DNA of 20,355 nucleotides, taken from assembly GCA_900755085.1 (NCBI GenBank), contig CAAEFF010000031.1:1-20355 (forward strand), given 5' to 3'. The stretch comes from an uncultured Streptococcus sp. (GTDB lineage Bacteria > Bacillota > Bacilli > Lactobacillales > Streptococcaceae). The stretch's first letter is position 1. The number at the start of each line of letters is the position of its first letter. Below are positions 7,602 through 14,769 of the stretch, one piece after another. Position numbers and translations under genes: made by a program. The notes under the pieces are model-generated. The model made no database searches. It saw only the letters and a list, made by a program, of their open reading frames with translations, and was not told the origin of the DNA.

Positions 7602-7615
7602 TAAAATAGTAATGA
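7602..7615 (+). promoter_or_regulatory. Probable -10 region of the mvaK1 operon, motif shared with mvaS
   Basis: TAAAATAGTAATGA lies 15 bases before the mvaK1 start, with TAAAAT as a plausible -10. No good -35 hexamer is present at 16-18 bases. A short hairpin-like run, CAAAAGCATCGCTTTTTTG, lies just upstream (from 7571). Thirteen of the 14 bases recur in the mvaS promoter region. Confidence 0.45.
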
Positions 7616-7630
7616 CCTTAATAGAGCGAG

Positions 7631-8515
7631 ATGAATATGCATAAAGAGATAGGCGTCGGAAAGGCGCATAGTAAAATTATCTTAATTGGAGAGCATGCGG
7701 TGGTCTATGGCTATCCGGCCATTGCTTTGCCCCTCCATCATATTGAAGTGACCTGCCAGATTATCCCAGCAGACAGTCCATGGATTTTGTTTGAAGACGA
7801 CACCTTGTCCATGGCGGTTTTTTCGTCTCTGGAGCACCTCGGGATTCGTGAGGCCCGGATTCGCTGCCGGATTCAGTCTATGGTACCGGAAAAACGGGGG
7901 ATGGGATCGTCTGCCGCGGTCAGTATCGCAGCTATTCGTGCAGTTTTTGACTATTATCAAGAGGAGCTGGATGATGAGACCTTAGAAATCCTGGTCAATC
8001 GAGCAGAAACCATTGCCCATATGAATCCAAGCGGGCTCGATGCCAAGACTTGTTTGAGCGATCAAGCCATTAAATTCATACGGAATGTCGGCTTTTACCC
8101 GCTGGAGCTGGGTATAAAAGCGAGCTTGGTGATTGCGGATACGGGAATTCACGGCAATACCCGTGAGGCGATTCAAAAGGTTGAAGCCAAAAGGCAGGAA
8201 GTTTTGTCTCATTTCCATGAGATTGGTCAGTTGACCCAGCAGGTAGAAGGGGCTCTGAAAGAAAAAGATCTCATTGGCCTTGGGCAGGCTCTTACGGCTT
8301 GTCATGACCACTTGAGAGCCGTCGGTGTCAGCTGTAAAGAAGCAGATCACCTGGTCGCCGTTTCCCTTGAAAATGGGGCCTTAGGGGCTAAAATGAGTGG
8401 GGGCGGTCTTGGAGGCTGTGTGATTGCCCTCGTCAAGGATTCTCTTGAAGCAGAAACCATTGCCCATGCATTAGAAAAAGAAGGAGCGCACCATACATGG
8501 ATCGAAAACCTGTAA
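7631..8515 (+). CDS. mvaK1: Mevalonate kinase
   Basis: Phosphorylates mevalonate to 5-phosphomevalonate with ATP, the first kinase step of the mevalonate pathway. It is a 294-residue GHMP kinase. The substrate-binding N-terminus is GKAHSKIILIGEHAVVYGYP, the ATP loop PEKRGMGSSAAVSIA is at residues 86-100, the catalytic Asp is D137 in SGLDAKT, and the C-terminal glycine loop is KMSGGGLGGC. A second in-frame ATG at 7637 gives an N-terminus closer in length to pneumococcal MvaK1, and the ribosome site here is weak, so the start is uncertain by two codons. It is the first gene of a four-gene operon and overlaps mvaD by 19 bases. The pneumococcal enzyme is feedback-inhibited by diphosphomevalonate; this one is not shown to be. 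Confidence 0.96.
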   Translation: MNMHKEIGVGKAHSKIILIGEHAVVYGYPAIALPLHHIEVTCQIIPADSPWILFEDDTLSMAVFSSLEHLGIREARIRCRIQSMVPEKRGMGSSAAVSIAAIRAVFDYYQEELDDETLEILVNRAETIAHMNPSGLDAKTCLSDQAIKFIRNVGFYPLELGIKASLVIADTGIHGNTREAIQKVEAKRQEVLSHFHEIGQLTQQVEGALKEKDLIGLGQALTACHDHLRAVGVSCKEADHLVAVSLENGALGAKMSGGGLGGCVIALVKDSLEAETIAHALEKEGAHHTWIENL

Positions 8516-9447
8516 AGGCTAAGTCCTATGCCAATATCGCGATTATCAAATACTGGGGAAAAGAAGATGCCAAACAGATGGTCCCTTCAACCAGTTCGAT
8601 TTCCTTGACCTTAGAGAATATGTATACAGAGACTAGTCTCTCTCCCTTGCCAGCAGATGCGACAGCGCATGAATTTTACATCGATGGGGAATTCCAACAT
8701 CCAGCTGAGCAGGCCAAAATCGGGGCTGTGATTGATGACTTGAAGCCAGCAGATGAAGCAGGCTTTGTCCGGGTGGATACCAGCAACAACATGCCAACCG
8801 CAGCAGGCTTGTCCTCTAGCTCAAGTGGACTCTCTGCGCTCGTCAAGGCTTGCAATCGCTATTATGATTTGGGCTTGAGCCAGGAGGAATTAGCTCAAAA
8901 AGCCAAGTTTGCTTCGGGTTCCTCTTCACGGTCTTTCTTTGGTCCCTTAGCGGCCTGGGACAAAGAAAGTGGAGAAATTTATAAGGTCAAAACAGACCTG
9001 AAACTCGCTATGATCATGCTGGTTCTCAATGACAAGCAAAAGCCTGTTTCCAGCCGGGAAGGGATGAAACGCTGCATGGAAACCTCGACCAATTTCAAAG
9101 AATGGGTGGAGGAGTCTTGTCAAGATTACAAGGACATGCTGGGCTATCTAGCTGGCAATGATTTTGAGCAAGTCGGTCAGCTGACAGAGCGCAATGCCCT
9201 GGCCATGCATGCGACGACCAGGACAGCTACACCAGCCTTTAGCTACTTAACAGAAGAAAGTTACAAAGCCATGGACTATGTCCGTGAGCTCCGTGCAGTA
9301 GGCCATGCTTGTTACTTTACCATGGATGCAGGGCCAAATGTTAAAGTCCTCTGTCTAGAAGAAGACTTGGATCAGCTGGTGCCTTTATTTGACACCCGCT
9401 ATCGGACCATCGTATCGAAAACCAAGGACCCTCAAGATGAAAACTAA
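8497..9447 (+). CDS. mvaD: Diphosphomevalonate decarboxylase
   Basis: Converts 5-diphosphomevalonate to isopentenyl diphosphate with ATP hydrolysis and loss of CO2. The 316-residue GHMP-fold enzyme has SYANIAIIKYWGK at residues 10-22 (substrate and phosphate contacts), the serine-rich loop AAGLSSSSSGLSAL at 102-115, GSSSRSFFGPLAAW in the middle, and the likely catalytic base D277 in MDAGPN near the C-terminus. The start lies inside the end of mvaK1 with AAGGAG ten bases upstream. The overlap suggests translational coupling. Its own stop overlaps the mvaK2 start by 11 bases. Confidence 0.97.
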   Translation: MDRKPVKAKSYANIAIIKYWGKEDAKQMVPSTSSISLTLENMYTETSLSPLPADATAHEFYIDGEFQHPAEQAKIGAVIDDLKPADEAGFVRVDTSNNMPTAAGLSSSSSGLSALVKACNRYYDLGLSQEELAQKAKFASGSSSRSFFGPLAAWDKESGEIYKVKTDLKLAMIMLVLNDKQKPVSSREGMKRCMETSTNFKEWVEESCQDYKDMLGYLAGNDFEQVGQLTERNALAMHATTRTATPAFSYLTEESYKAMDYVRELRAVGHACYFTMDAGPNVKVLCLEEDLDQLVPLFDTRYRTIVSKTKDPQDEN

Positions 9448-10444
9448 GTATCAGGTACAGACCGGAGGCAAGCTCTATCTAGCCGGAGAATACGCAGTGC
9501 TAACACCTGGTTATGGAGCTGTGATTCAGTTTATTCCCATTTATCTGTCCGCTACCATCCAAGAAGCTAGCACTTACCAGTTGGTCTCCGATCTTTTTGG
9601 CTATAGTGTGGATCTGACTCCAAATAAGGACTATGGCTTGATTCAAGAGACCATTCGGCTCATGGAAGAGTGGTTGAAAGACCAAGGCCTAGATCCAAAG
9701 CCCATAGCGCTCCACATTGCTGGAACTCTAGGAGAAAAGGGTAAGAAATATGGAATTGGTTCTAGCGGGAGCGTGGTCTTACTCGTCATCAGGGCGATGG
9801 CGGCTCTGTATGACTTGGATCTTAGCCCGGATCTGCTCTTTCGCCTAGCAGCAGTCGTCTTAGTGCAAAGAGGGGACAATGGTTCCATGGGGGATCTGGC
9901 TTGTATCGCCTACGAGGACTTAATTTATTACCAATCCTTTGATCGAGCTTGGTTGCATGAAGTCTTGACTTCCCAGTCCCTTTCACAAGTTTTAGCTTTG
10001 GATTGGCATTACCAGATCCGAGTAATTCAACCAGCAATCTCTTATGATTTTCTAGTCGGTTGGACCAAAGAACCGGCCATTTCAAGTGACTTGATCCGTC
10101 GAGTCAAGGGCGCGATTAATGAAGCCTTTCTAAAGGAGAGCCAGTCCGCAGTGGAAAATCTTGAAAAAGGCCTCCTTGAAGGAAATCAAAAGGGAATAAA
10201 GACTAGTATCGAACGTGCAGATCAGAACTTAAAAGCCTTGAATCCCTTGATCTATACACCAGCACTAAAAGAACTGCAGCAAGCGACAGATGGACTTTCA
10301 GCCTGTGCCAAATCCAGTGGCGCTGGAGGGGGAGATTGTGGGATTGCCCTTAGTTTTGACCCCTTAGAAACTCAGACCTTGATAGAACGCTGGACAGAAA
10401 AGAAGATCGAGATCATTTACCAAGAAAGGATAGGAGATTCGTGA
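9437..10444 (+). CDS. mvaK2: Phosphomevalonate kinase
   Basis: Phosphorylates 5-phosphomevalonate to the diphosphate. The 335-residue GHMP kinase, equal in length to the pneumococcal enzyme, shows GGKLYLAGEYAVL at residues 10-22, the ATP loop GIGSSGSVV at 106-114, RGDNGSMGDLACIAYEDL at 145-162 and the C-terminal KSSGAGGGDCGIAL loop. The frame is open 16 codons further upstream inside mvaD, but the ATG at 9437 gives the family N-terminus and an AGGA lies about nine bases before it. It overlaps both neighbours (11 and 4 bases). Confidence 0.96.
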   Translation: MKTKYQVQTGGKLYLAGEYAVLTPGYGAVIQFIPIYLSATIQEASTYQLVSDLFGYSVDLTPNKDYGLIQETIRLMEEWLKDQGLDPKPIALHIAGTLGEKGKKYGIGSSGSVVLLVIRAMAALYDLDLSPDLLFRLAAVVLVQRGDNGSMGDLACIAYEDLIYYQSFDRAWLHEVLTSQSLSQVLALDWHYQIRVIQPAISYDFLVGWTKEPAISSDLIRRVKGAINEAFLKESQSAVENLEKGLLEGNQKGIKTSIERADQNLKALNPLIYTPALKELQQATDGLSACAKSSGAGGGDCGIALSFDPLETQTLIERWTEKKIEIIYQERIGDS

Positions 10445-11445
10445 GCGAAAATCGAAAAGACCAACATATTCGCTATGCCTTGGAGCAAAGCTCCTCATAT
10501 AACAGCTTTGATGAGATCGAGCTGATTCATCGATCCCTGCCTCTGGTCGATCTGACAGAGATTGACTTGACGACCCATTTCGCAGGACGTGATTGGGAGA
10601 CCCCTTTTTATATCAATGCCATGACAGGCGGGAGTGAACGGGCCAAAGAGATCAATCAAAAGTTAGCGACAGTGGCAGAAGCCTGTGGGATTCTCTTTGT
10701 AACCGGCTCTTACAGTGCGGCACTGAAGGATCCGGGCGATCAATCGTATGCCGTTAAAAAAGACCATCCTCATCTCCTGTTAGCAACCAATATTGGCATC
10801 GATAAAGACCCAGAGCTAGGTGTGAGAGCAGTAAAAGAGCTACAACCTCTTTTTCTTCAAGTTCATGTGAATCTGATGCAGGAGTTGCTCATGCCAGAAG
10901 GGGAGCGGATTTTCCACACTTGGCAAGACCATCTGAAGGCTTATGGGCAGGACTTCCCCGTACCGGTTATCCTGAAAGAAGTCGGCTTTGGTATGGATCC
11001 CAAAACGGTTCAGATGGCACTTGAAGCCGGGATCAAAACGATTGATATCTCAGGACGAGGTGGCACTAGCTTTGCTTATATTGAGAATCGTCGTGGTGGC
11101 AATCGTGCTTATCTAAACGATTGGGGACAATCAACTGCGCAGTGTCTCTTACAGTTACATGATCGGATGGATCAGGTTGAGGTCCTCGCAAGTGGGGGTA
11201 TCCGTCATCCTCTTGATATGGTCAAGGCCTTGGTCCTTGGAGCACGTGGCGTAGGACTTTCCCGAGTTTTTCTTGAGATGGTAGAGTCAAAGAGCATTGA
11301 AGAAGTGATTGCCATTGTCCAAGGATGGAAAGAAGACCTCAAATTGATCCTCTGTGCTCTCGGTTGTCAGAACCTGAAAGAAGTTCGAGAAGTTGACTAT
11401 CTCCTCTATGGAAAGTTGTGGCAAGCACACCAACAGAAAAAATGA
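10441..11445 (+). CDS. fni: Type II isopentenyl-diphosphate isomerase (FMN-dependent)
   Basis: Interconverts IPP and DMAPP using reduced FMN and Mg2+, supplying the starter unit for undecaprenyl phosphate, and so for cell-wall synthesis. The 334-residue TIM-barrel protein has RKDQHIRYAL at the N-terminus, FYINAMTGG at about 56-64 (FMN contact), HVNLMQELLMPEGE with the conserved Gln and Glu, KEVGFGMD, and the phosphate-binding SGGIRHPLDMVKAL and GARGVGLSR. The start is a GTG overlapping the mvaK2 stop as GTGA, with AGGATAGGAG four bases upstream. It is the last gene of the operon. Repeat copy B begins seven bases after its stop. Confidence 0.96.
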   Translation: MSENRKDQHIRYALEQSSSYNSFDEIELIHRSLPLVDLTEIDLTTHFAGRDWETPFYINAMTGGSERAKEINQKLATVAEACGILFVTGSYSAALKDPGDQSYAVKKDHPHLLLATNIGIDKDPELGVRAVKELQPLFLQVHVNLMQELLMPEGERIFHTWQDHLKAYGQDFPVPVILKEVGFGMDPKTVQMALEAGIKTIDISGRGGTSFAYIENRRGGNRAYLNDWGQSTAQCLLQLHDRMDQVEVLASGGIRHPLDMVKALVLGARGVGLSRVFLEMVESKSIEEVIAIVQGWKEDLKLILCALGCQNLKEVREVDYLLYGKLWQAHQQKK

Positions 11446-11452
11446 AAAGAGA

Positions 11453-11624
11453 GTGGGACAGCAATCGGTCATTCGTTAGAATTCGATTTCGTCGTCCCAC
11501 TTCCAGACAGTTGAGTAGGGCTATCAAAGCTGATGAAATCAGCGTAGTAGAGCCCACTCAACCACTGCTTCTTGCTCGACAATCCAAAAACAATTGAGAG
11601 GCTAGGACTTTTGTCCCAACCCTT
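11453..11624 (-). repeat. Three-hairpin intergenic repeat, copy B
   Basis: Reverse-complement relative of 1813-1984. The central hairpin keeps its stem exactly (GTTGAGTGGGCT against AGCCCTACTCAAC). The TGGGAC/GTCCTA hairpin changes C to T but keeps pairing through G-U pairs. The GTGGGAC/GTCCCAC hairpin is kept, with one mismatch in its inner stem. Read with the upstream gene (fni), it begins seven bases after the stop, as copy A begins eight bases after the exonuclease stop: both copies have the same orientation relative to the gene they follow. Confidence 0.85.
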
Positions 11625-11665
11625 GATGGTTGATAAAAGTAACAGTACGACGCAGTGGCTGGAAA

Positions 11666-11706
11666 GTTGAAAAGGTTTGGGGAACCTCTTCAACCTTTTT
11701 TATTTT
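11666..11706 (+). terminator. Intrinsic terminator of the mvaK1-fni operon
   Basis: GTTGAAAAGGTT (11666-11677) pairs with AACCTCTTCAAC (11683-11694) around TGGGG, with one mismatch, and is followed by CTTTTTTATTTT. It lies after repeat copy B, so the operon transcript may carry the repeat as part of its 3' untranslated region. Confidence 0.85.
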
Positions 11707-11777
11707 ACGAAGTTCTTCCCTACTCCCTCTTCTTTTGTGACGCTTATCTCATCAAAAATTCTGATAGTTTACTAGTT

Positions 11778-11796
11778 GTTTACAAATGATGTAAAC
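11778..11796. promoter_or_regulatory. Perfect 7-5-7 dyad, possible second operator
   Basis: GTTTACA-AATGA-TGTAAAC, an inverted repeat with 7-base arms, immediately upstream of the -35 box of the dipeptidase gene. It overlaps the cre site by eight bases. The binding protein is unknown. Confidence 0.4.
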
Positions 11797-11803
11797 GCTT
11801 GCA
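11789..11803 (+). promoter_or_regulatory. Catabolite-response element (cre) for CcpA
   Basis: ATGTAAACGCTTGCA fits the consensus WTGNAANCGNWNNCW at every fixed position and overlaps the -35 box of the dipeptidase promoter. That position predicts CcpA repression in good sugar supply. Confidence 0.75.
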
Positions 11804-11828
11804 AAAAATAGCTGTAAAAGGGTATACT
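11799..11828 (+). promoter_or_regulatory. Promoter of the C69 dipeptidase-PrsW operon
   Basis: TTGCAA (11799-11804), 18 bases, TATACT (11823-11828), followed by AAAAGGAG just before the ATG at 11866. Confidence 0.75.
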
Positions 11829-11865
11829 AAATAAGTAAAAAGATTTTATAAAAAAGGAGTTTAGG

Positions 11866-13527
11866 ATGAAGAAGCACTATTTTCGATCAGCTGTAGCAAC
11901 CTTGCTTCCGCTCTTGTTGATTGCTCAACCTGTTGAGGCTTGTACAGGGTTCATCATCGGGAAGAAACTGACTGCCGATGGCTCTACCTTGGTAGGGCGT
12001 ACCGAGGATTTAGAGCCCAACCATAATAAAAATTTTGTGGTCAGAGAGCGACGCTATAATAAAAAGGGGGCTATCTTTGAGGATGCAGCCAACGGTTTTC
12101 AATATCCTTTGCCAGAAATCAGCTATAAGTATACAGCAGTCCCAGATGTAACACCAGACCAGGGAATCTTTGATGAAGCTGGATTTAATGAATATGGTGT
12201 TTCCATTTCTGCCACTGTATCTGCTTCAGCAAATGACAAGATCCAAAAAGTGGATCCCTATGTCAAGGATGGCCTCGCTGAATCAGGCTTAACCAGTATC
12301 GTTCTCCCTAGTGTGAAAACTGCAAGAGAAGGGGTGGAACTCATTGCTAAAATCGTCGAAGAAAAAGGAGCGGCTGAAGGAAATATTGTCACCATTGCGG
12401 ATAAAGAAGGCGTCTGGTATATGGAGATTTTATCAGGCCACCAATATGCAGCAACTCTCTTTCCAGAAGATCGCTATGCGGTATTTCCAAATACTTTCTT
12501 CTTAGGCCATGTCGATCTATCAGATACAGAGCGTACGATTGCATCAAAAGATCTTGAAAAAGTCGCCAAAGAAGCAGGGAGCTATAAGGAAGTGGATGGG
12601 CAATTTCATGTGTCACAATCCTACAATCCTCCTTTACAAGAGGCAGATCGCTCACGGGTTTGGTCAGGTATCAAATCTCTAGACCCAAGTTCTCCTGTTA
12701 AGTATGACGATGCTTCTTTTGATCTACTTCATACAACGGATCGGAAATTGACTCTACGAGACGCTATGAATCTTCAACGTAACCGTTTGGAAGGAACCAA
12801 ATACAAACCACTGGATCAAATGGAGTTAGATGGAAAAGGTATTCCGAAAAAAGGTGAGTTTGATGCCGTGTATAAGTATCCTATCTCCAATCCAAATGTT
12901 ATGGAAGCTCATATTTTCCAATTGAAAGATGAGATACCTGCTAGTGCTGGTGGTGGAACCATGTGGTTATCCATGGGAAGTCCACGAAATGCTCCTTACC
13001 TACCTTATTATGGGAATATTACCAATACCTATCAAGCCTACCAAGAATTAGGTGATCATTACAATGAGAAATCTTGGTATTGGACCATTTCCAGAATTAA
13101 TGACCTTGTAGCTAAGTATCCGGACTTGTTTGAGGATGGGGCCATTCGGACCGAAATGGAACGCTTAGAGTCTCAGTGGATGCAGGAACAAAATCTGAGT
13201 GATAAAGAGCAGATAGCTCTTGCTTCTCAGCCTGATGAAGCTAGTGCAAAGGCAACGCAGGAAAGTATAGATAGGGCAGAGAAGACCTTTGAGCGTCTAC
13301 AGGAAATTCGAAAAGAAGCAGAAAAGAAAGTCGCTGATGAGCACGGAAATAGTGCCATTCAAGACCTAGATGATGAAGAAGATGCAGCCTACGAAGAGAA
13401 AATTGATTTAGAAAAATTTGACTACGACTTCCTCTTCGCTGAAAGCTTATTTGGCGCAACTCTTATCGCGATCATTGTTTATCTGATTCGCTCAAAGAAA
13501 CAAAAGGGAGGAAAACAAGATGACTAA
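11866..13527 (+). CDS. Exported, membrane-anchored C69-family dipeptidase
   Basis: A 553-residue protein of peptidase family C69 (U34), N-terminal-nucleophile dipeptidases. A signal peptide (residues 1-25, basic MKKHYFR, hydrophobic LLPLLLIA, cleavage after VEA) would expose Cys26 of CTGFIIGKKLTADGST, which is the family's catalytic N-terminal residue. The catalytic body runs to about 430. An acidic, Glu/Lys-rich, probably coiled segment follows (about 430-515), then a single membrane helix (about 523-541) and a basic tail, RSKKQKGGK. The enzyme should therefore sit outside the cell, tethered by its C-terminus. Typical family members lack this anchor. The ribosome site AAAAGGAG precedes the start. 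It overlaps the next gene by eight bases. Confidence 0.9.
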   Translation: MKKHYFRSAVATLLPLLLIAQPVEACTGFIIGKKLTADGSTLVGRTEDLEPNHNKNFVVRERRYNKKGAIFEDAANGFQYPLPEISYKYTAVPDVTPDQGIFDEAGFNEYGVSISATVSASANDKIQKVDPYVKDGLAESGLTSIVLPSVKTAREGVELIAKIVEEKGAAEGNIVTIADKEGVWYMEILSGHQYAATLFPEDRYAVFPNTFFLGHVDLSDTERTIASKDLEKVAKEAGSYKEVDGQFHVSQSYNPPLQEADRSRVWSGIKSLDPSSPVKYDDASFDLLHTTDRKLTLRDAMNLQRNRLEGTKYKPLDQMELDGKGIPKKGEFDAVYKYPISNPNVMEAHIFQLKDEIPASAGGGTMWLSMGSPRNAPYLPYYGNITNTYQAYQELGDHYNEKSWYWTISRINDLVAKYPDLFEDGAIRTEMERLESQWMQEQNLSDKEQIALASQPDEASAKATQESIDRAEKTFERLQEIRKEAEKKVADEHGNSAIQDLDDEEDAAYEEKIDLEKFDYDFLFAESLFGATLIAIIVYLIRSKKQKGGKQDD

Positions 13528-14347
13528 AATTCAAAGAGCCTCTATTTATCTCTTTTTACTATTTGCAGGAATCGGCTTGGAGTTTGAACTTGGTCACCTT
13601 TCCCAGGAAGAATTTACTCAGTCAGCAGGAAGAGATCTGGTCTTAAATTTATCCGTTTTAGCTGCTATTATCATTCCGCTTTATCTCTTTTCAAAACATC
13701 TGGCCATTTCTTTGACGGTTTCACGATACATATTGTGGATTGCGATGTTTGGAGGCGCCTTTATAGCAGGTTGGTTAAGCTTCGCAGGAAATAGTCTAAT
13801 TGATATCCTAAATAGCCATATTATAAAAGACCCTGCAATCTTCAACAAATGGACGGATGCTCTGACAGCTCCATTCTCAGAGGAATTCTTTAAAGCTCTG
13901 GTTGCTTTTTGGGTCGTATTAATGGTTGGTAAAAAAGATTTGAAATCAGTTCTCATTGTAGGTTTGGGCGCTGGTTTCGGTTTTCAGATTATTGAGGATT
14001 TAGGCTATGTCGCACGCCAAACTCAAAGCAGTCAATTGGCAGCTATCACTGAAACTATTAACCGCATATCTGGAGGCTTAGCTTCACATACTCTATATAC
14101 AGCTGTTGTATCAGTTGGTGTCTTCCTCTTGTTGTCTCAAGTGACCCAGCAAAAGGAAAAACTCTTTGGACTCTGGTGTGTTGTCTCGACAGTAGTCAAT
14201 CACTTCTTATGGAATTCTCCGTTTTATGAAACAGACCATCGGATTAATCTTCTTGTCGGACTGCTCTTTGCCGTTCAAGTTGGAACCTTTATCGAAGTGG
14301 TGCTCTATACCAAGAAAAAGCCTGATCTGCCATTTTTAAAACAATAA
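13520..14347 (+). CDS. PrsW-family intramembrane protease
   Basis: A 275-residue polytopic membrane protein with about eight hydrophobic segments. Family motifs are present: EExxK at E121-E122-x-x-K125 (SEEFFKAL), the second acidic motif FGFQIIED with E159-D160, H190 in LASHTLYTA, and HxxxN at H228-N232 (VNHFLWN). PrsW of Bacillus starts regulated cleavage of an anti-sigma factor; other members have CAAX-protease-like roles. GGGAGG at 13505-13510, inside the dipeptidase gene, is its ribosome site, and the eight-base overlap implies coupled translation. No anti-sigma gene is nearby, so the substrate is unknown; the membrane-anchored neighbour is one candidate. Confidence 0.85.
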   Translation: MTKIQRASIYLFLLFAGIGLEFELGHLSQEEFTQSAGRDLVLNLSVLAAIIIPLYLFSKHLAISLTVSRYILWIAMFGGAFIAGWLSFAGNSLIDILNSHIIKDPAIFNKWTDALTAPFSEEFFKALVAFWVVLMVGKKDLKSVLIVGLGAGFGFQIIEDLGYVARQTQSSQLAAITETINRISGGLASHTLYTAVVSVGVFLLLSQVTQQKEKLFGLWCVVSTVVNHFLWNSPFYETDHRINLLVGLLFAVQVGTFIEVVLYTKKKPDLPFLKQ

Positions 14348-14369
14348 GAAAATCTTTTACAAACATAAA

Positions 14370-14395
14370 AGAACGAAGACGTGGGTCTTAGTTCT
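14370..14395. terminator. Hairpin near the prsW stop, twin of the mvaA terminator
   Basis: AGAACGAAGAC pairs with GTCTTAGTTCT (one mismatch) around GTGG. It matches 14742-14767 in 23 of 26 bases, in the same orientation. On the minus strand it is followed by TTTTATG; on the plus strand there is no T-tract, so it looks better as a terminator for minus-strand transcription. Confidence 0.6.
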
Positions 14396-14739
14396 CAAAG
14401 TGAAGATAAAGTCATCTTAGAAACTTTCCTTAGGTGAAGACGGACGTCAGCGAACTTCGAAGAAGTTCCATGACTAATTAAGATACAAAGGGCGTCTACG
14501 GATAAAGTCAAAATAGGAAGTTTGACGCAGAATCTTTCGATTCTAGGAGAACTTATCTTTTTGACACAATCCGTAGCCCGTGTTCAATTAGTTTTGAACC
14601 TAAAGTTTCAAAACTCCTGAGTGTTTGAAACACTAGCTTTCAAGCGCTTTTTTCACAGTGGAAAGTTTCGGTGTTTTCTTGACTTATTTTAAATATTGGA
14701 ACTCATTTTTACTTTTCAAAATCATATAACTTATTTTAA
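14396..14739. other. Structured non-coding region between prsW and mvaA
   Basis: No coding frame of note. Successive hairpins can be drawn. AAGAT/ATCTT is at 14403-14407 and 14414-14418. GTCA..GAACTTC-GAA-GAAGTTC..TGAC is at 14446-14474. A long nested rod occupies about 14490-14580. AGTTTTGAA pairs with TTCAAAACT around 14590-14617, and AGTGTT-TGA-AACACT follows downstream. A 12-base direct repeat, ACTTATTTTAAA, occurs near 14681 and 14728. Function unknown. Confidence 0.6.
14490..14580. ncRNA. Long nested stem-loop, candidate structured RNA
   Basis: Four coaxial stems can be read: CTACGGAT/ATCCGTAG (14496-14503, 14569-14576), GTCAAAA/TTTTGAC (14507-14513, 14559-14565) across a 3x3 internal loop, AAGTT/AACTT (14518-14522, 14550-14554), and AGAATC-TTTC-GATTCT (14529-14544). 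GGG/CCC adds an outer closure. Neither strand nor promoter can be assigned, so calling it RNA is inference. Confidence 0.4.
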
Positions 14740-14769
14740 AAAGAACTAAGATGTGCGTCTTAGTTCTTT
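14740..14769. terminator. Terminator of the mvaS-mvaA operon
   Basis: AAAGAACTAAGA (14740-14751) pairs perfectly with TCTTAGTTCTTT (14758-14769) around a six-base loop. On the minus strand it is followed by TTTTTAAAAT and its arm touches the mvaA stop codon. Confidence 0.85.

Noticed and set aside
9389..9436. Upstream ATG for mvaK2
   Set aside because: It lies inside mvaD and adds residues absent from phosphomevalonate kinases; the ATG at 9437 restores the family length of 335.
14370..14769. Structured region as a CRISPR array or BOX element
   Set aside because: There are no regularly spaced direct repeats, and the sequence does not resemble the BOX A or C modules I know.
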